From Rhipidocladum racemiflorum (lineage: Eukaryota; Streptophyta; Magnoliopsida; Poales; Poaceae), in assembly GCA_036346355.1 (NCBI GenBank), contig CM070581.1:43419849-43483848 (forward strand): a DNA stretch of 64,000 nt. Reading direction: 5' to 3'. Both the position numbers and the translations under genes were made by a program. The notes under the pieces are model-generated. The model saw only the letters and a list, made by a program, of their open reading frames with translations. It did no database searches and was not told the DNA's origin. This document shows positions 1 to 11,796 of the stretch, piece by piece. Numbering within the stretch: position 1 is the stretch's first letter; the number at the start of each line of letters is the position of its first letter.

Positions 1-363
1 ACGAACGACGAACGCCGAATTCCTTCCTCCCAGGTTCCCCGATCGTCTTCCTCGCGCTGGAACCACCGGATTTCCACGTCGCAGTGCTTCCCGATGGAGG
101 GAATATCGGGGTGGTGAGGTGGGGAGCTCCCCTAGGGCAGCAAAGATGGTGGAGAGGGGAGGGGAGAGGTGGTGGCGCAATGGGGGGCACTAGAGGGAGG
201 CGTGGAGAGGGAGGGGAGGGGTGGCGGCTTGGATGGGGGGGGAAACCGGAAAAGGGGAGGGGAGGAGCCTAGGTCAAGGGGAGGGCGCTCCAAGGCAGGG
301 AACCAGGTCTACCCCTCCCTCATGGGCCTAAAACCCTTCCCACTAAAGCCCATGAGTCATCCC
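1..363 (-). mobile_element. Minus-strand gypsy LTR (G), distal part, cut by window start
   Basis: On the minus strand this GC-rich block matches the exon-1 portion of the TGTGACAC LTR family. The bases at 1-20 read in reverse as the CGTTCGTCGTTCGT stretch that precedes the first splice donor of LTR E near 42030-42045. It is separated from its own head (8656-8782) by the insertion of the element at 369-8650; rejoining across the CTTGG duplication restores a continuous run of 'gggcc' motifs. Open frames here are compositional. The rest of the LTR lies left of the window. Confidence 0.75.
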
Positions 364-368
364 CTTGG
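364..368. repeat. Target-site duplication CTTGG (left copy)
   Basis: CTTGG occurs directly before TGTGATGCC at 369 and again at 8651-8655 directly after GTGTTACA. This exact 5-bp duplication fixes both ends of the gypsy element and shows it inserted into LTR G. Confidence 0.92.
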
Positions 369-2372
369 TGTGATGCCTTAGAGCGTCAGAGCGATTCTAG
401 GGTTCCTTTTCCTGGTTTTGTTTCGGGAGAGGAATGAAGGATTTGTCGGGGGATGAAATAATTGAAGTTTATCCGGCGTATTAATATTAAATTTGGAGTT
501 GTCGGGCCAGAAAGCAGTGGGCCGAGGAAAACTGGGCACTGGCTGCGAATCCCCTCCCACCTCTCTCTCTTTTCCCCTAGTGGGCCGGCCCACCATATAA
601 AAGGGGTGTCACCCCCCCCAAAAGCCCTAGGGCGCCCCCCATGCTCCCCTAGCGGCCACACACACCCACCACGTCCTCCCCATGCGTGGTGGCTCAAGAT
701 ACACCGCGACACGCGAAGGGGCAAGCGAGGCGCGGATCCGGGGAGGCGTCGAGGACTAGCAGAAATCCGTTCGGGAATCGTCGCGCGTTTTTCGTGGGTT
801 CTCAAGGGAGAACTCAAGGTAAAATTCCCAATCTTTTACCCCTGTTCTACCTAGGGATTAGGAGTGTATTAGTTCTGGTGGTGAGTGATTTAGATAGATC
901 TTGATGGGGGAGAAGGGTAGATGTTCACGTGGTGCTGTTTTTGGAAGGGGAGATTGTGCAGCGCGGATTGTTTCGCGTTTTACGTGGCATAGACGATTTT
1001 TCCCGAAAAAACCTATAACTAGAAAGTTGTAGATAACGTCGAGATATAGCTTCTGTAATTTTTTCAGAATTTTTGGGGCGTCGGTCTGAGAGTTATCTGG
1101 AAACAGATTTTGTCCACTGTGTTGGACGTTTGTTTTGGCATATTTAACAGTGGAATTGAAATTTGTGATCTTCATGAAAGTTGTAGATCTGTTCAATATC
1201 TAGCTACTGTAATTTTTTTGTATTTTTATGATCTGTATAAAAAAATATACGAAATTGTGAAGAGAGGTTGCTGCTGTTTGACCCGGACAGATTGGGGTTT
1301 TTGGCGCTTAAGAAGGGAACGGGGATTAGGAAGCGTGTGTTCGAGTTGTGTGATCATTTGTGATGTCGCTATGTACTGAAATAATACTTGTACAGGTGGC
1401 ACCCCTTCTGGACGCAACTAGGTTCGTCATCCACGTTGGTAAAGGCAAGTGGAAGTAGCGGTCTTGCTAAACTATAACTCGCTATTTGTTTCATCTTCAA
1501 TATAAACCTTAATTGCAGCACACCTACATGGTTTAACTACTTGTTTATGAGATTACAATATCCTATCCTGCATTGTGATGTGGTTGTTTGGCTTTTGAAT
1601 CATGAGTAAGAATGAAGAAAGATGTTGTTTGCAAGATGAATTGTGGAGATATTCTATCTCAATGATGTTCGCATTCTATCCATGTTATTTGATGGTATGC
1701 AAGCATGTGAATTCAGAGTGGGAAGTTATGAATGTATTTATGCATGAAGCATTAACTGCATAATCATGCATTGGAAGTTTGTCGACGCCAGATTGGCGCG
1801 ATCAAGAGTGTACAACACCGTGTGTTCCCGAGAAAGGGCACGGTGAGGAGGATCATGGCATAAGCATGTGCACAATCATATGCATTTTACTGAGGTTGTG
1901 TGGACTCTATAATGTGGTATTGGACATGAGGAATTTGGTATGCTAGTTTTTCTTGTGGCTGTGTTATTCGTTAGAAGTTGTTCCGCTTGCTGAGATTACC
2001 CAATCTCACCCCTTGTTATTTTGTTGTTTTCGGGTAGTTCTCGCGAGTCGTAAGCTTGAAGGGTGGGCTTAGTAGCACAATCAACCCTCCGGGGTCATCA
2101 CGAATCACATGGACTAGTGCATTTAATAATTCATTAGCTTGCTGAAATTTTATTAATCATAGACCTATTGATGTCCTCTTTTGAGATGTTTTACGTTTAT
2201 GTTAGTTATCAGCTTGAATTATAATTGTTATATCTATTATTGATGCTTTTAAGTTAATAATGTTTATAATGGTTATTATGAATATTGATGTCGATTCCGT
2301 TTGTCCTAATTTTTAGGAGAGATCTTTGTCGAAATTTTCTTGTACGATAGTTTAGATTTGTAGTGTGTTACA
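369..2372 (+). repeat. 5' LTR of gypsy element 1, with two predicted introns
   Basis: A TATA box (ATATAAAA, 595-602) sits in a GC-rich promoter, so transcription should start near 625. The leader then shows donor AAG|GTAAAA at 818/819, acceptor TACAG|GTGG at 1395/1396, a 49-bp middle exon (1396-1444), and GC donor AAAG|GCAAGT at 1444/1445. The second acceptor near 2033 reads CGG instead of the CAG found in the 3' LTR, so this copy of the splice site is mutated. The stem-loop CTTGCTGAG...CTCACC lies at 1986-2010. Element boundaries are certain; the intron calls rest on comparison with the other LTR families. Confidence 0.85.
595..602 (+). promoter_or_regulatory. TATA box of the 5' LTR
   Basis: ATATAAAA follows GGGCCGGCCCACC and precedes a C-rich leader. 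The matching place in the 3' LTR (about 6853-6862) reads CTAAAAAAGG, so the box is lost there. Confidence 0.65.
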
Positions 2373-2374
2373 GT

Positions 2375-2386
2375 TGGTATGAGTGC
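2375..2386 (+). other. Primer-binding site (tRNA-iMet type), mutated
   Basis: TGGTATGAGTGC starts three bases after the LTR end. The consensus TGGTATCAGAGC is kept, by sequence context, at the matching place in the related minus-strand element (54634-54645). Both continue with GGGCTGTAGGTCCTTGG. Confidence 0.85.
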
Positions 2387-5300
2387 GGGCTGTAGGTCCT
2401 TGGAATGTCTATTTTTAGTGTCATACTATAGGATACAACTAAAATGTGATGTGGAATAACTTAGAAACATGGCCTAGGTTTTAACTAAAATTTTGTCATA
2501 GGATAGCACCATTAAAACTTGTGTAAGTGGAATCACTAATTTAAAATTTGACACACATGGATGCACAGTAGGAAAGGGTATGGGTATCGTTGCCTTATGC
2601 TTAAAGGTTGAATTTAAGCTTTGTTGTTGAATGCTACTTTTGATGATGTATAATGCTATATTTATGATAGATTTGATTGAGTTGCTTCATTTGTGATAAA
2701 GTGTGGTTGTGGTGCCGAAGGGTTTCGGTCACCTTTTGTTTGTAGTGAGGCTGTGGTTTGACGGTGTGGCCGGGTAGAGTCACCACCGAAGAACTATTAA
2801 ACCCCTGTAGGGAAAGAGTACTTATCCGTGTCTGTCGTAGATCGGGTAGTGACCTGGAGTCAAATAGAAGAGGTTGGTGATGGATTCCTTCGGATGTTCT
2901 TTACCGTCTTGACGGTCGGTTTTGGTTGGTTTTCCGGGTATGTGGTTGGTTCAAACCGAGGAAAATGCTTAGTTTTGAGCACTCGCTAATTTGTCCTTTT
3001 GGCGGTTTGTGGTTTTGTCTCCTTTGAGTGAAGACACAGAAGAAGAGTTCTACGTTGCGCGTCTTTTGGTCACAATTTTGCTTTGGCACCTTATTTATTG
3101 TGATGGTATCGTTGGGAGGAAATTTATGTGGTTGTTGTTTCCCCGATTTTTTTTTTAAAAAAAGAAGGGGGTTGGAGTTTCTCCTGTTGCAGATCAAGCT
3201 GGATGGAGCTAAGTTTGAATCTTTATCGGAAAATTTTAGTTGGACATTTGGTCTTCCCTTTTGCATCCGTCTTCCTTTGTGGAAAGTGTAGGTTTTGGAT
3301 TTCTTGAAGAGTTTTGGCTACTATGATTGGACATTTGAGGGTCGAGCTCTCTTGCATTTATGTTTGGATTTTGCTTTTCTCCCTTGCCTGAAAAGAAGAA
3401 ATTTTTATCGGTGTTTGTTCTTGATCTAGAACTGTGTTTGTTTTTTTTTAATGTTTGGGATTGCCTCCTGTTTGTCAAGGGTAGGTGACCCATGACGGTG
3501 TTTAGAAATTTTATGTCTGTGTTACGTAGTATGTAACAATGTGGTTTATGGAATGATGTACTTCTAAGTTAATTTGTGAGTTGAATCAATTAAAATGTAA
3601 TTGTTATCTTTAGCTTGAGATTAAATAAACTTCTAGTATTGTAGATTGCTCTATAGCGATAATGATTGAATGTGTTAATGTGCATGCTTAGGATTTATTG
3701 CATTATTTTAATGTGCCCTTGACCATGGACAATGTTTAAAGCTTTAAATCTTGATGCGTAGTTAGAACATTACGATGATGTAAACTCTTTGTGAAGGTAA
3801 TAGAAAATTAGTGGGTTATTTAGAGACATTTTAATATAAGGTCGGTAGAACAATTTAATTGTAATGGTGGATCACGATATTGTTAAAGAAACCATCTTTG
3901 GTTGTTTAAAGATGTTCTAATTTAATCGTGTTGGCTAGTGACTTTAACTTGGAAATTGATTAGAGTTGATATTTATGACGTTGCAAACTATTAGTAGATT
4001 CGGAAGTATGCGATATGCTCCAATAATGCTAGTATCGATATCAATTGGGAAGACATAAGTTTTTGCCATTGCCGTAAGAGCTTTGTGATGATTTCACCTA
4101 TTCAGTTCACTTTAAAAAAGGCTGGAGTATGTCTTGGAGTGGCAATTTTGCTATAACCCGTGTATAGGGTAGCTAAAAAAAATACAAAAAATTTAAATTT
4201 AATTTAGCGTTGTTGTTATAAGAGCTTTGGATGGCTTAAATTATTCAATCTATTTTACATAGTTGGAGTATGTTGTGTAGTGACAGTTTGTCATAGCCTA
4301 TGGATAGGGTAACTAAAAGCAATGTTGTTGTTTTACAATTATGCCAATTATTGATATTGATGACTTAGTAGTGGTGGTAACTGATTAGATTAATTGTTGA
4401 AAACCTTTGTTAAAATGGTGGAAATTGTAACATGTTGTGATGAAGTGAACCAGGGATAGTTAGCATGACGCGTGATTTTGTCCTTAATAAATGTATGTTT
4501 TAAACTTCTATTTACGATTGGTGCCTTGTTGAGATAATATTTACTTGTTGAGTCATCTTTTAGGTGAATAAATTTCCATTGTCGAGATGTTGACGCTGTA
4601 TGTGGTATGGAATTTATAGGTTCATCATGCTGGAAAGACTTGTTGAAGCACCGCCTTTCAAATTTAGAGTATGATGATATAGGTTAGGCTGCTCAGTGGG
4701 GATCTTGATGAGGTAGTGTTGGTTGGATGTGTTTTGATAAGCACTTGTGAACTTTATTTATAATTGTGGAAAAGGTAATAAGAGTAAGAATTTGTTGTGT
4801 AGTTGTTGTTAAATCCTGATGGGCCTTCTCAATGAGTAAATAGGGAATATTGAAATCTAAATGGTAAGGGTAGTGGAATGCTATAGATGGCGGGAGTTAT
4901 GTTGAACTTATGTTTAAAAATTCATATGGGTTGGTTTGTTTGTTTGATATTTGGGTTGAATACTTTCGGTCAAAGTATTCTTTGTGCTGTGTTTCAGAGT
5001 TTCCCTAAACTTAGAATGATTCTGCCAAATGTGGGTCAATTTCGAGGCTTAAAACAAGGATAAAAGAATGATTAACCTTGAAGTAATTTGTGGAGATTTT
5101 GGAATGTTATTCTATTAAATATCGTCATTCATTCATCTTTGATAAGAAAACTAGCTTAAGTTATGAATGCGACATTTATGCTCAAGGATGTATGCTTTGA
5201 CTGTGTCCGTAGTTTTCAAGGTCGAGTTATCGGTTGCATTGTTGATCAAAAGAAGTAGCTAATCCAATGTAAGATTTGGAACTTCATGATCTGGAAATAT

Positions 5301-6436
5301 TTGTATTTCTATTTTGGGCTAGAGTTGTGTTGTGGTGTGAGGTGTTTGACAGTTTTTGTTTAAGAGACGATTCTTCCGGGTTGTGACATGAATGATATTC
5401 GTGGTTGAAACAATTTTTCTGTTGGGAAGTGAGTTTGGTTCCTTTTTAAGGAAAAGAGATGGTGGTTGTGTGGAAGCATTTAATTCCTTGATCGGTTTTT
5501 TTCCGAATGGCTTGGCCTTGGATAAAAGTGAGATGATTTGTTTTGGTAAAAGTGAAATGCATTTGCAGAAGACTTTCGCGGTGTTTCTCTTTTGAATAGA
5601 GCTTCTCCCGAAGAAAATTTTTTGGTGGTTTTGGTTCTATGGAGTTCCTCTTCCAAGTTGAGTTCCCGTGTATGTGAATTTCAGCCCATTGGTTTAAAGG
5701 TGGTGATTGTCGTTCGTTGTGTTAGTGAGAATTAAGATTTCTTTTACGTTCAAGCTTGGGGGTAAGAAAATGAATGTTTATGTTATGGTTGAGTATATTC
5801 AAGGATTGTACTCCTTGCCCTGGTCCTTGGGTGGAAGAATGTGAAGGCGAAACCTTCTTACAAGGGAAAACTAGTGTGGGTCGCTGATCGTAAGTAGTTT
5901 AAAAGTGAAGAGTAAAGAAGGTTGTGTATGACTCAATTCAAACCTTTTTTGGAGAATTGTTTTCATTGATGTGTTCCTCGGTGGGGTTGCTTAATTTAGT
6001 AGTGGAAAACTTGGAAGTTGCAGGTAATTACATTAATTTTTTGGAACTTTTGTCGCTGGGTTCGAGCGAGTTTGTGTCAACCGTAGTGATTGTGTTCGGT
6101 TGTTATTGTTTCTGCGGATTTACGGACCCTGGTTGTAAAGTAGGCTATCTCTGTCGTTGGTAAGGGTGGATATTGGTTCTTTTTGTAAAAGATCAATCAC
6201 TTGTAGGAGATAGGAGTTTGTGTTTGGGTTGATTTAGAGACTTACCTAGAGCGTTGTGTCTCACATGGTTCGCGTCGTCCAGAATGCGACGAACTGTGGT
6301 AGAGGAGTTGAGATTGGAATGCGGAGTTTCACGATCGGGTTGAAAAGAGAAGTGGGAGTTGAGATTCCAGATCGATACCAGATTCACCTAATAGGTGTCC
6401 TTTATTTAATAGGGGAATAGTTCGTGTTAGTGTCCA
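2387..6436 (+). other. Decayed, gene-poor interior of gypsy element 1
   Basis: About 4 kb with no recognisable gag, protease, RT or integrase on either strand; the longest open frames are short and match nothing I know. The plus strand is strikingly poor in C and rich in G and T (for example 3 C against 13 G in 3541-3600). Two imperfect copies of a roughly 110-bp segment lie near 4078-4187 and 4216-4325, each ending in a 'GTATAGGGTAGCTAAAA'-like string. The first 250 bases are leader sequence shared with the minus-strand chromovirus. Confidence 0.6.
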
Positions 6437-6583
6437 ATGAAAGATTTGTGGACCAATTAGTCTGAGCGGGATGCAACTTGGGAACTTGAGGACCAGATGC
6501 GGAAGAAGTATCCTACACTCTTTGAGGATGCTGAAGGTAAAGTGTTGATTACCATTTTGCCTTCCTTTTTTAAGGTTCCGTAG
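6437..6583 (+). pseudogene. Chromodomain remnant, end of chromovirus integrase
   Basis: The frame ending at the TAG at 6581-6583 contains ERDATWELEDQMRKKYPTLF (6464-6523), the signature C-terminal part of a Tekay-type integrase chromodomain, with an in-frame stop (6464 minus 6 bases) upstream. In living elements this domain steers integration to marked chromatin. It lies directly before the polypurine tract, its usual place. Nothing else of pol survives, so it is a relic of a longer pol gene. Confidence 0.8.
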
Positions 6584-6616
6584 CAAAGAGGAGTAGATTC
6601 GGGGACGAATCCTTTT

Positions 6617-6628
6617 AAGGAGGGAGAA
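6617..6628 (+). other. Polypurine tract of gypsy element 1
   Basis: AAGGAGGGAGAA abuts the 3' LTR start TGTGATGCC. It primes plus-strand DNA synthesis in this class of element. The preceding GGGGACGAAT is also typical of chromovirus 3' ends. Confidence 0.85.
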
Positions 6629-8650
6629 TGTGATGCCTTAGAGCGTCGGAGCGATTCTAGGGTTCCTTTTCTGGTTTTGTTTCGGAGAGGAATGAAGGAT
6701 TTGTCGAGGATGAAATAATTGAAGTTTATCCGGCGTATTAATATTAAATTTGGAGTTGTCGGGCTAGAAACAGTGGGCCGAGGAAAACCTGGGCCTGGGC
6801 TACTTAATCCCCTCCCACCTCTCTCTCTTTTCCCCTAGTGGGCCGGCCCACCCTAAAAAAGGGGTGTCACCCCCCAAAAGCCCTAGGGCGCCCCCTTCCT
6901 CCTAGCAGCCACACCACCCTCCTCTTCCTCCCCTTGCGTGGTGGCTCAAGATCCACCGCGAAACGCGAAGGAGCAAGCGAGAAGAGGATCCGTGGAGGCG
7001 TGGAGGACGAGCAGATTTCCGTTTCGGGAATCATCGCGCGTTTTTCATGGGTTCTCAAGGGAGAACTCAAGGTAAAATTCCCAATCTTTTACCCCTGTTC
7101 TACCTAGGGATTAGGAGTGTATTAGATCTGGTGGTGAGTGATTTAGATGGATCTTGATGGGGGAGAAGGGTAGATGTTCACGTGGTGCTGTTTTTGGAAG
7201 GGGAGATTGTGCAGCGAGGATTGTTTCGCGTTTTACATGGCATAGACTATTTTTCCTGAAAAAACCTATAACTATAAAGTTATAGATAACGTCGAGATCT
7301 AGCTTCTGTAATTTTTTCAGAATTTTTGGGGCGTCGGTCTGAGAGTTATCGCTGTTTCAAGATGACGGACAGAATCTGGAAACAGATTTTGTCCACTGTG
7401 TTGGACGTTTGTTTAGGCATATTTAACAGTGGAATTGAAATTTGTGATATTCATGAAAGTTGTAGATCTCTTCAATATCTAGCTACTGTAATTTTTTTGT
7501 ATTTTTATGATCTGTATAAAAAAAGATACGAAATTGTGAAGAGAGGGTGCTGCTGTTTGACCCGGACAGATTGGAGTTTTTGGCGCTTAAGAAGGGAACG
7601 GGGATTAGGAAGCGTGTCTTCGAGTTGTGTGATCATTTGTGATGTCGCTATGTACTGAAATAATACTTGTACAGGTGGCACCCCTTCTGGACGCAACTAG
7701 GTTCGTCATCCACGTTGGTAAAGGCAAGTGGAAGTAGCGGTCTTGCTAAACTATAACTCGCTATTTGTTTCGTCTTCAATATAAACCTTAATTGCAGCAC
7801 ACCTACATGGTTTAACTACTTGTTTATGAGATTACAATATCCTATCCTGCATTGTGATGTGGTTGTTTGGCTTTTGAATCATGAGTAAGAATGAAGAAAG
7901 ATGTTGTTTGCAAGATGAATTGTGGAGATATTCTATCTCAATGATGTTCGCATTCTATCCATGTTATTTGATGGTATGCAAGCATGTGAATTCAGAGTGG
8001 GAAGTTATGAATGTATTTATGCATGAAGCATTAACTGCATAATCATGCATTGGAAGTTTGTCGACGCCTTGGCGTCTTGCGGCCGTCAGATACAACACCG
8101 TGTGTTCTGAGAAAGGGCACGGTGAGGAGGATCATGGCATAAGCATGTGCACAATCATATGCATTTTACTGAGGTTGTGTGGACTCTATAATGTGGTATT
8201 GGACATGAGGAATTTGGTATGCTAGTTTTACTGTGGCTGTGTTATTCGTTAGAAGTTGTTCCGCTTGCTGAGATTACCCAATCTCACCCCTTGTTATTTT
8301 GTTGTTTTCAGGTAGTTCTCGCGAGTCGTAAGCTTGAAGGGTGGGCTTAGTAGCACAATCAACCCTCCGGGGTCATCACGAATCACATGGACTAGTGCAT
8401 TTAATAATTCATTAGCTTGCTGAAATTTTATTAATCATAGACCTGTTGATGTCCTCTTTGGAGCTGTTTTACGTTTATGTTTGTTTTCTGGTTGATTTAG
8501 ACTTGTTATCTCTAGTATTGATGCTTTTATGTTATTCCTGTTTATAATGGTTATTATGAATCTTGTTGTCGCTTCCGTTTTGTCCTAATTTTTAGGAGAG
8601 ATGCTGTCGAAATTTTCTTGTACGACAGTTTAGATTTGTAGGGTGTTACA
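6629..8650 (+). repeat. 3' LTR of gypsy element 1, splice sites intact
   Basis: 2,022 bp, highly similar by eye to 369-2372 with small indels. Predicted intron 1 is 7072-7674 (AAG|GTAAAA...TACAG|GTGG), the middle exon 7675-7723 (49 bp, same length as in the 5' LTR), and intron 2 7724-8311 (AAAG|GCAAGT...TTTTCAG|GTAG). The stem-loop CTTGCTGAGATTACCC...ATCTCACC is at 8264-8290, about 20 nt before the acceptor. The LTR ends GTGTTACA and is followed by the CTTGG duplication. Confidence 0.87.
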
Positions 8651-8655
8651 CTTGG

Positions 8656-8782
8656 GCCCAAACTCCCCCCAGAGAAGCCCAAACTCCCGAAATCGGCCCG
8701 GAAACGTGATTTAACTTCATAACATAAAGTTTTAACGTCCGATTTCATATTTTTTAATGTTTCAACCTTCCGAAGTATCACA
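8656..8782 (-). mobile_element. Head of minus-strand LTR G
   Basis: On the minus strand this starts TGTGATACTTCGGAAGG at 8782 and runs through 'ccgggccgatttcgggagtttgggc'-like motifs, the same order as the heads at 18448 and 9887. It continues at 363 and below, across the insertion of element 1. Confidence 0.75.
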
Positions 8783-9881
8783 GTAGCGACTGGGGGCATC
8801 AGTACCACGTATTAAGAAGGACCATGTAGAGGTCCAGCCATATTTGTGATGAGTATTTGACTTTATTTGAGCAAGGTGTGCTCAAGTTTGAGTTTGATTT
8901 GAATCAGAATTCAAAAGGAAGCAATTTGGGTTATGTTGGTCTCTTGTGGTACTACCGGCCTTTGGTTGGTGGTAGAACCAACTGATGAATGAGACATGAT
9001 TAATTATGAGCATATGTGATGTTTATTACATATTATTGGACAATGCTATTTGATGGTTTTCCTTGTCTTTGATGGTTGCAAGATGATGGTGCTAGATTTT
9101 GGTGAGGCGGATTATGACCAGGACTAGGCGAGGTGCGTCGGAGGTCCAGATGGTTGGAAATCGCCGGAAGATGATCGGAGATGGAGTCCAGGCAAGTCAA
9201 AGAAGATAAGATAAGGGGATGATACTAGCTAGATGCCGCGAGGATCGATGAGGGTAGTTGGATCGCGGTCTAGTTGATAGGTTAGCGGGTATAGGTGGTA
9301 TGCTTTGAAAAACGTGCAAGAAAACCCATTATGTGTGTATGGTTTTGGGTTGCCCTTGAATGGTGGAGTGAGTGGGTTAATCCTAGCCCTTGTTGGAGTG
9401 CTCTAGGGTTTGGGACTCATCCAAGGGTGGTAGGTGGCCCAAGAGTAGTATAAATAGAGGGGTGGAGGGAGGCCTCTATGCCCATTCATTCTTTGAGTTG
9501 TTGTGTTGCTCATTTGAGCTTTGCCCAACGAAGTGAGGCTTTGTAATCACACATCTCTGAATCAAATAGAAGTTCCAAGAGCCAAATTTATTTTCTCGCA
9601 ATTTAATTCTTGCAATTTACATTACGTCTTTACTTTCAGCATTTACTTTCATGTATTAAATACAACATTTACATCCCCGTATTATGATTAATGGATTTTG
9701 TTCTTGACTCTAGTGATTCGCATTCACCTCCTTCTATATTCTATTTGCATCTTCGCTCAAGATCAAGTCCATTTGCCAAAGTTTGTATGCCGTAAGAGTT
9801 TATTTGTCAAGTTTCTATCAAAAACGCAAATCTGTCCTGAACTTGTTCTTCGCGCAGCAGTTATTCTTTGATTTTTAGAAA
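8783..9881 (+). mobile_element. Probable LTR remnant with TATA box
   Basis: No coding sequence recognised. A TATA box (TATAAATA, 9449-9456) is followed by 'gaggggtggagggagg' and a leader-like stretch with poly-T and AT-rich segments, the layout of an LTR promoter and R region. The sequence appears to resume at 12237 after the solo LTR inserted at 9887. I could not find a partner LTR in the window, so the family and its ends are unknown. Confidence 0.4.
9449..9456 (+). promoter_or_regulatory. TATA box in LTR remnant
   Basis: TATAAATA within AGTATAAATAGAGGGG, about 30 bp upstream of the likely start site in a remnant promoter. Confidence 0.5.
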
Positions 9882-10475
9882 AATCTTGTGACACTACGTT
9901 TTGGTGTGACATTACAAATTGCGAAATTAGAGAAGAAAATCTTACGGCTTGAGGTTTACTCGCGTTTTTGGGCCTTTTGAAGCGTTGTGACACCACGGAG
10001 TGTCGTAACCTTATTTAACGTGCATGATAAGGTTAATAACATTATGAGATGTGGAATTAAGGTTAAAACTATAGGATATGGAGGTTAATAGCTTTTCCGG
10101 CCGTTTAGGGGTTTTGGGCCTTCCCGGGGGAGTTTGGGCCTTGGTGGGCTTTGGTGGGATGGAGTAGGTCTCCGTAACGGACTAGGTTTGGGTGTGGGGG
10201 CTGGTAAAAGGGCTCCCCACCAGCCCTTGGGACGTCCACCCCTGCCCCATGCGCCCCTAACCCCAGCCGCCACCCTTCCTCCTCCCTCCACCTCCTAGCC
10301 GCCCCATGTCTTGCCCCCATGGCGCCCCCATTGCTCCCCATTGCACACCACCTCTCCTCCACCCCCCTTGCTGCCCTAGGGTGACCTCCCCACCCCTGCA
10401 TCCTCATGGATCCATCCGAGGAGCGAGGAGCGAGGAGCGAGGAGATCGATTGGAGTTTTCGTGCGTCGGGCAAAG

Positions 10476-11079
10476 GTATGATCATGGGGCTCCTCGGGGA
10501 TGAGCTAGGTACTGTTATTAGGGAGTTTATAAAGTTTTTATATCAATTGGTGGTGCTGGATTTGAGTAATTTGGGTTAGATCTAGATGTTGCCACGTTTC
10601 TGTTTTCGGGCAGATTGTGCAGTCGAGCTAGGGTTCGCGTTTTCGCCAATTTAGAATCCGAATCTGGTTGTACGGATGTTTAATAAGTTGTAGATAATTT
10701 AATTATATTTCCGTGGATATAAAGAAAGTTAAATTCCGCCCAGCCCTTTAAAAGTTATGGCTGTTTTACCGAGCGTGTTAAAATCTGTGACGTAATTGGA
10801 ATAGATCACGGTAATCTGTAGATTAGACGACATTAGAGTCTGAATCAGTCTTTCCCTATACCTACAGAAAGTTGGGAAATTTCCTAAGCTACGCGAGGAT
10901 GTACTCGTTTAATTGATTCGGAGTCCCAGAACTCAAGTTATGCTTTTTGCAAGGCTGCTGTCCCGTCGGGACAGAACCTCTGTTTTTAGGTTTTGCGAGT
11001 AGTGGGCAATGTCGGGTTAGATGGGGTTTTGCGTACTGTTTTGTTGGCATGATTGTGAGTGTGTGATGTCTATGTGCAG
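10476..11079 (+). other. LTR intron 1 (GT-AG)
   Basis: Donor GGGCAAAG|GTATGA, acceptor TATGTGCAG|GTGG, 604 bp. The sequence between these two points is exactly what is absent from the solo LTR at 18448-19475 (junction 18985/18986). That comparison is the main support for it being a real, spliced intron. Confidence 0.8.
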
Positions 11080-11136
11080 GTGGTGTGATACCGGGAGTGC
11101 CCTCGACTTCCCACAAATCCGTCGCCCGCGGTTGAG

Positions 11137-11796
11137 GCAAGTGTGTTGTAATGTATAACGGATTGTAGGTTGCTTGTTGATATTGGATGAAAGATTGAAT
11201 ACTTGCTATGATCACTTGCCTTGCTTGCTGTTTTCCAATGATATATTGAGTATGATTATCATGATATGATGCTATGTGTCTATACTTATCATGATTCGAT
11301 GCCATGTGTAATATTTGTCATGATGAGATGCCATATGTTTATGTACATGTGAAATATGATAATTGGCATAGTTGCATGCATGACATGAGATGGGGCGAGG
11401 GCGGTGAGAAAGTCATTAACTAATCTGGGAAAGGCCGGTGAGAAAGTTATGACTAGTCCGGAACGCCATTGAGTAAGACCTACATCATGATTCCATTCAC
11501 GTGGTGAATGGAAGCGAGGAGTAGGCACCCTCCATCTTCGGGATGGAAGGGGGGAGGGTGCACACCGACGGGTGTGTACTCAACCATACCGGTATGAGTT
11601 TCCAAGGAGATATGAGCATAACATTGCATTGCATTGCATTGCAATACATATTTAATGATGATGATGTTGTTATGTGCTCAAGTATGAGATGTTATATGTG
11701 ATGTAAGGTATTATTGTCTTGTAAATGATCTTGTTGTCCATTACAATATGCTTGCTGAGTTTTCGAACTCACGCTTGTGTTTTATGTTGTTTTTAG
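11137..11796 (+). other. LTR intron 2 (GC-AG)
   Basis: Donor GTTGAG|GCAAGTG, acceptor TTTTTAG|GTAC, 660 bp. AG|GCAAGT is the classic donor of the rare GC-AG class. It is precisely missing from 18448-19475 at junction 19042/19043. The stem-loop CTTGCTGAGTTTTCGAACTC (11751-11770) with CACGCTTG ends 19 nt before the acceptor. Confidence 0.8.

Larger units (their letters stand above)
369..8650 (+). mobile_element. Ty3/gypsy chromovirus-derived element 1, complete by structure
   Basis: The 8,282-bp element has two LTRs of about 2.0 kb (369-2372 and 6629-8650), each starting TGTGATGCC and ending GTGTTACA. It also has a primer-binding site of the initiator tRNA-Met type, a purine-rich tract before the 3' LTR, and 5-bp flanking duplications. 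The interior retains only a chromodomain tail at 6437-6583, so it cannot make gag or pol and would depend on proteins supplied in trans. The leader after the PBS closely matches that of the minus-strand chromovirus at 48018-56829, which places both in one lineage despite different LTR heads. It is inserted in minus-strand LTR G. Confidence 0.9.
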
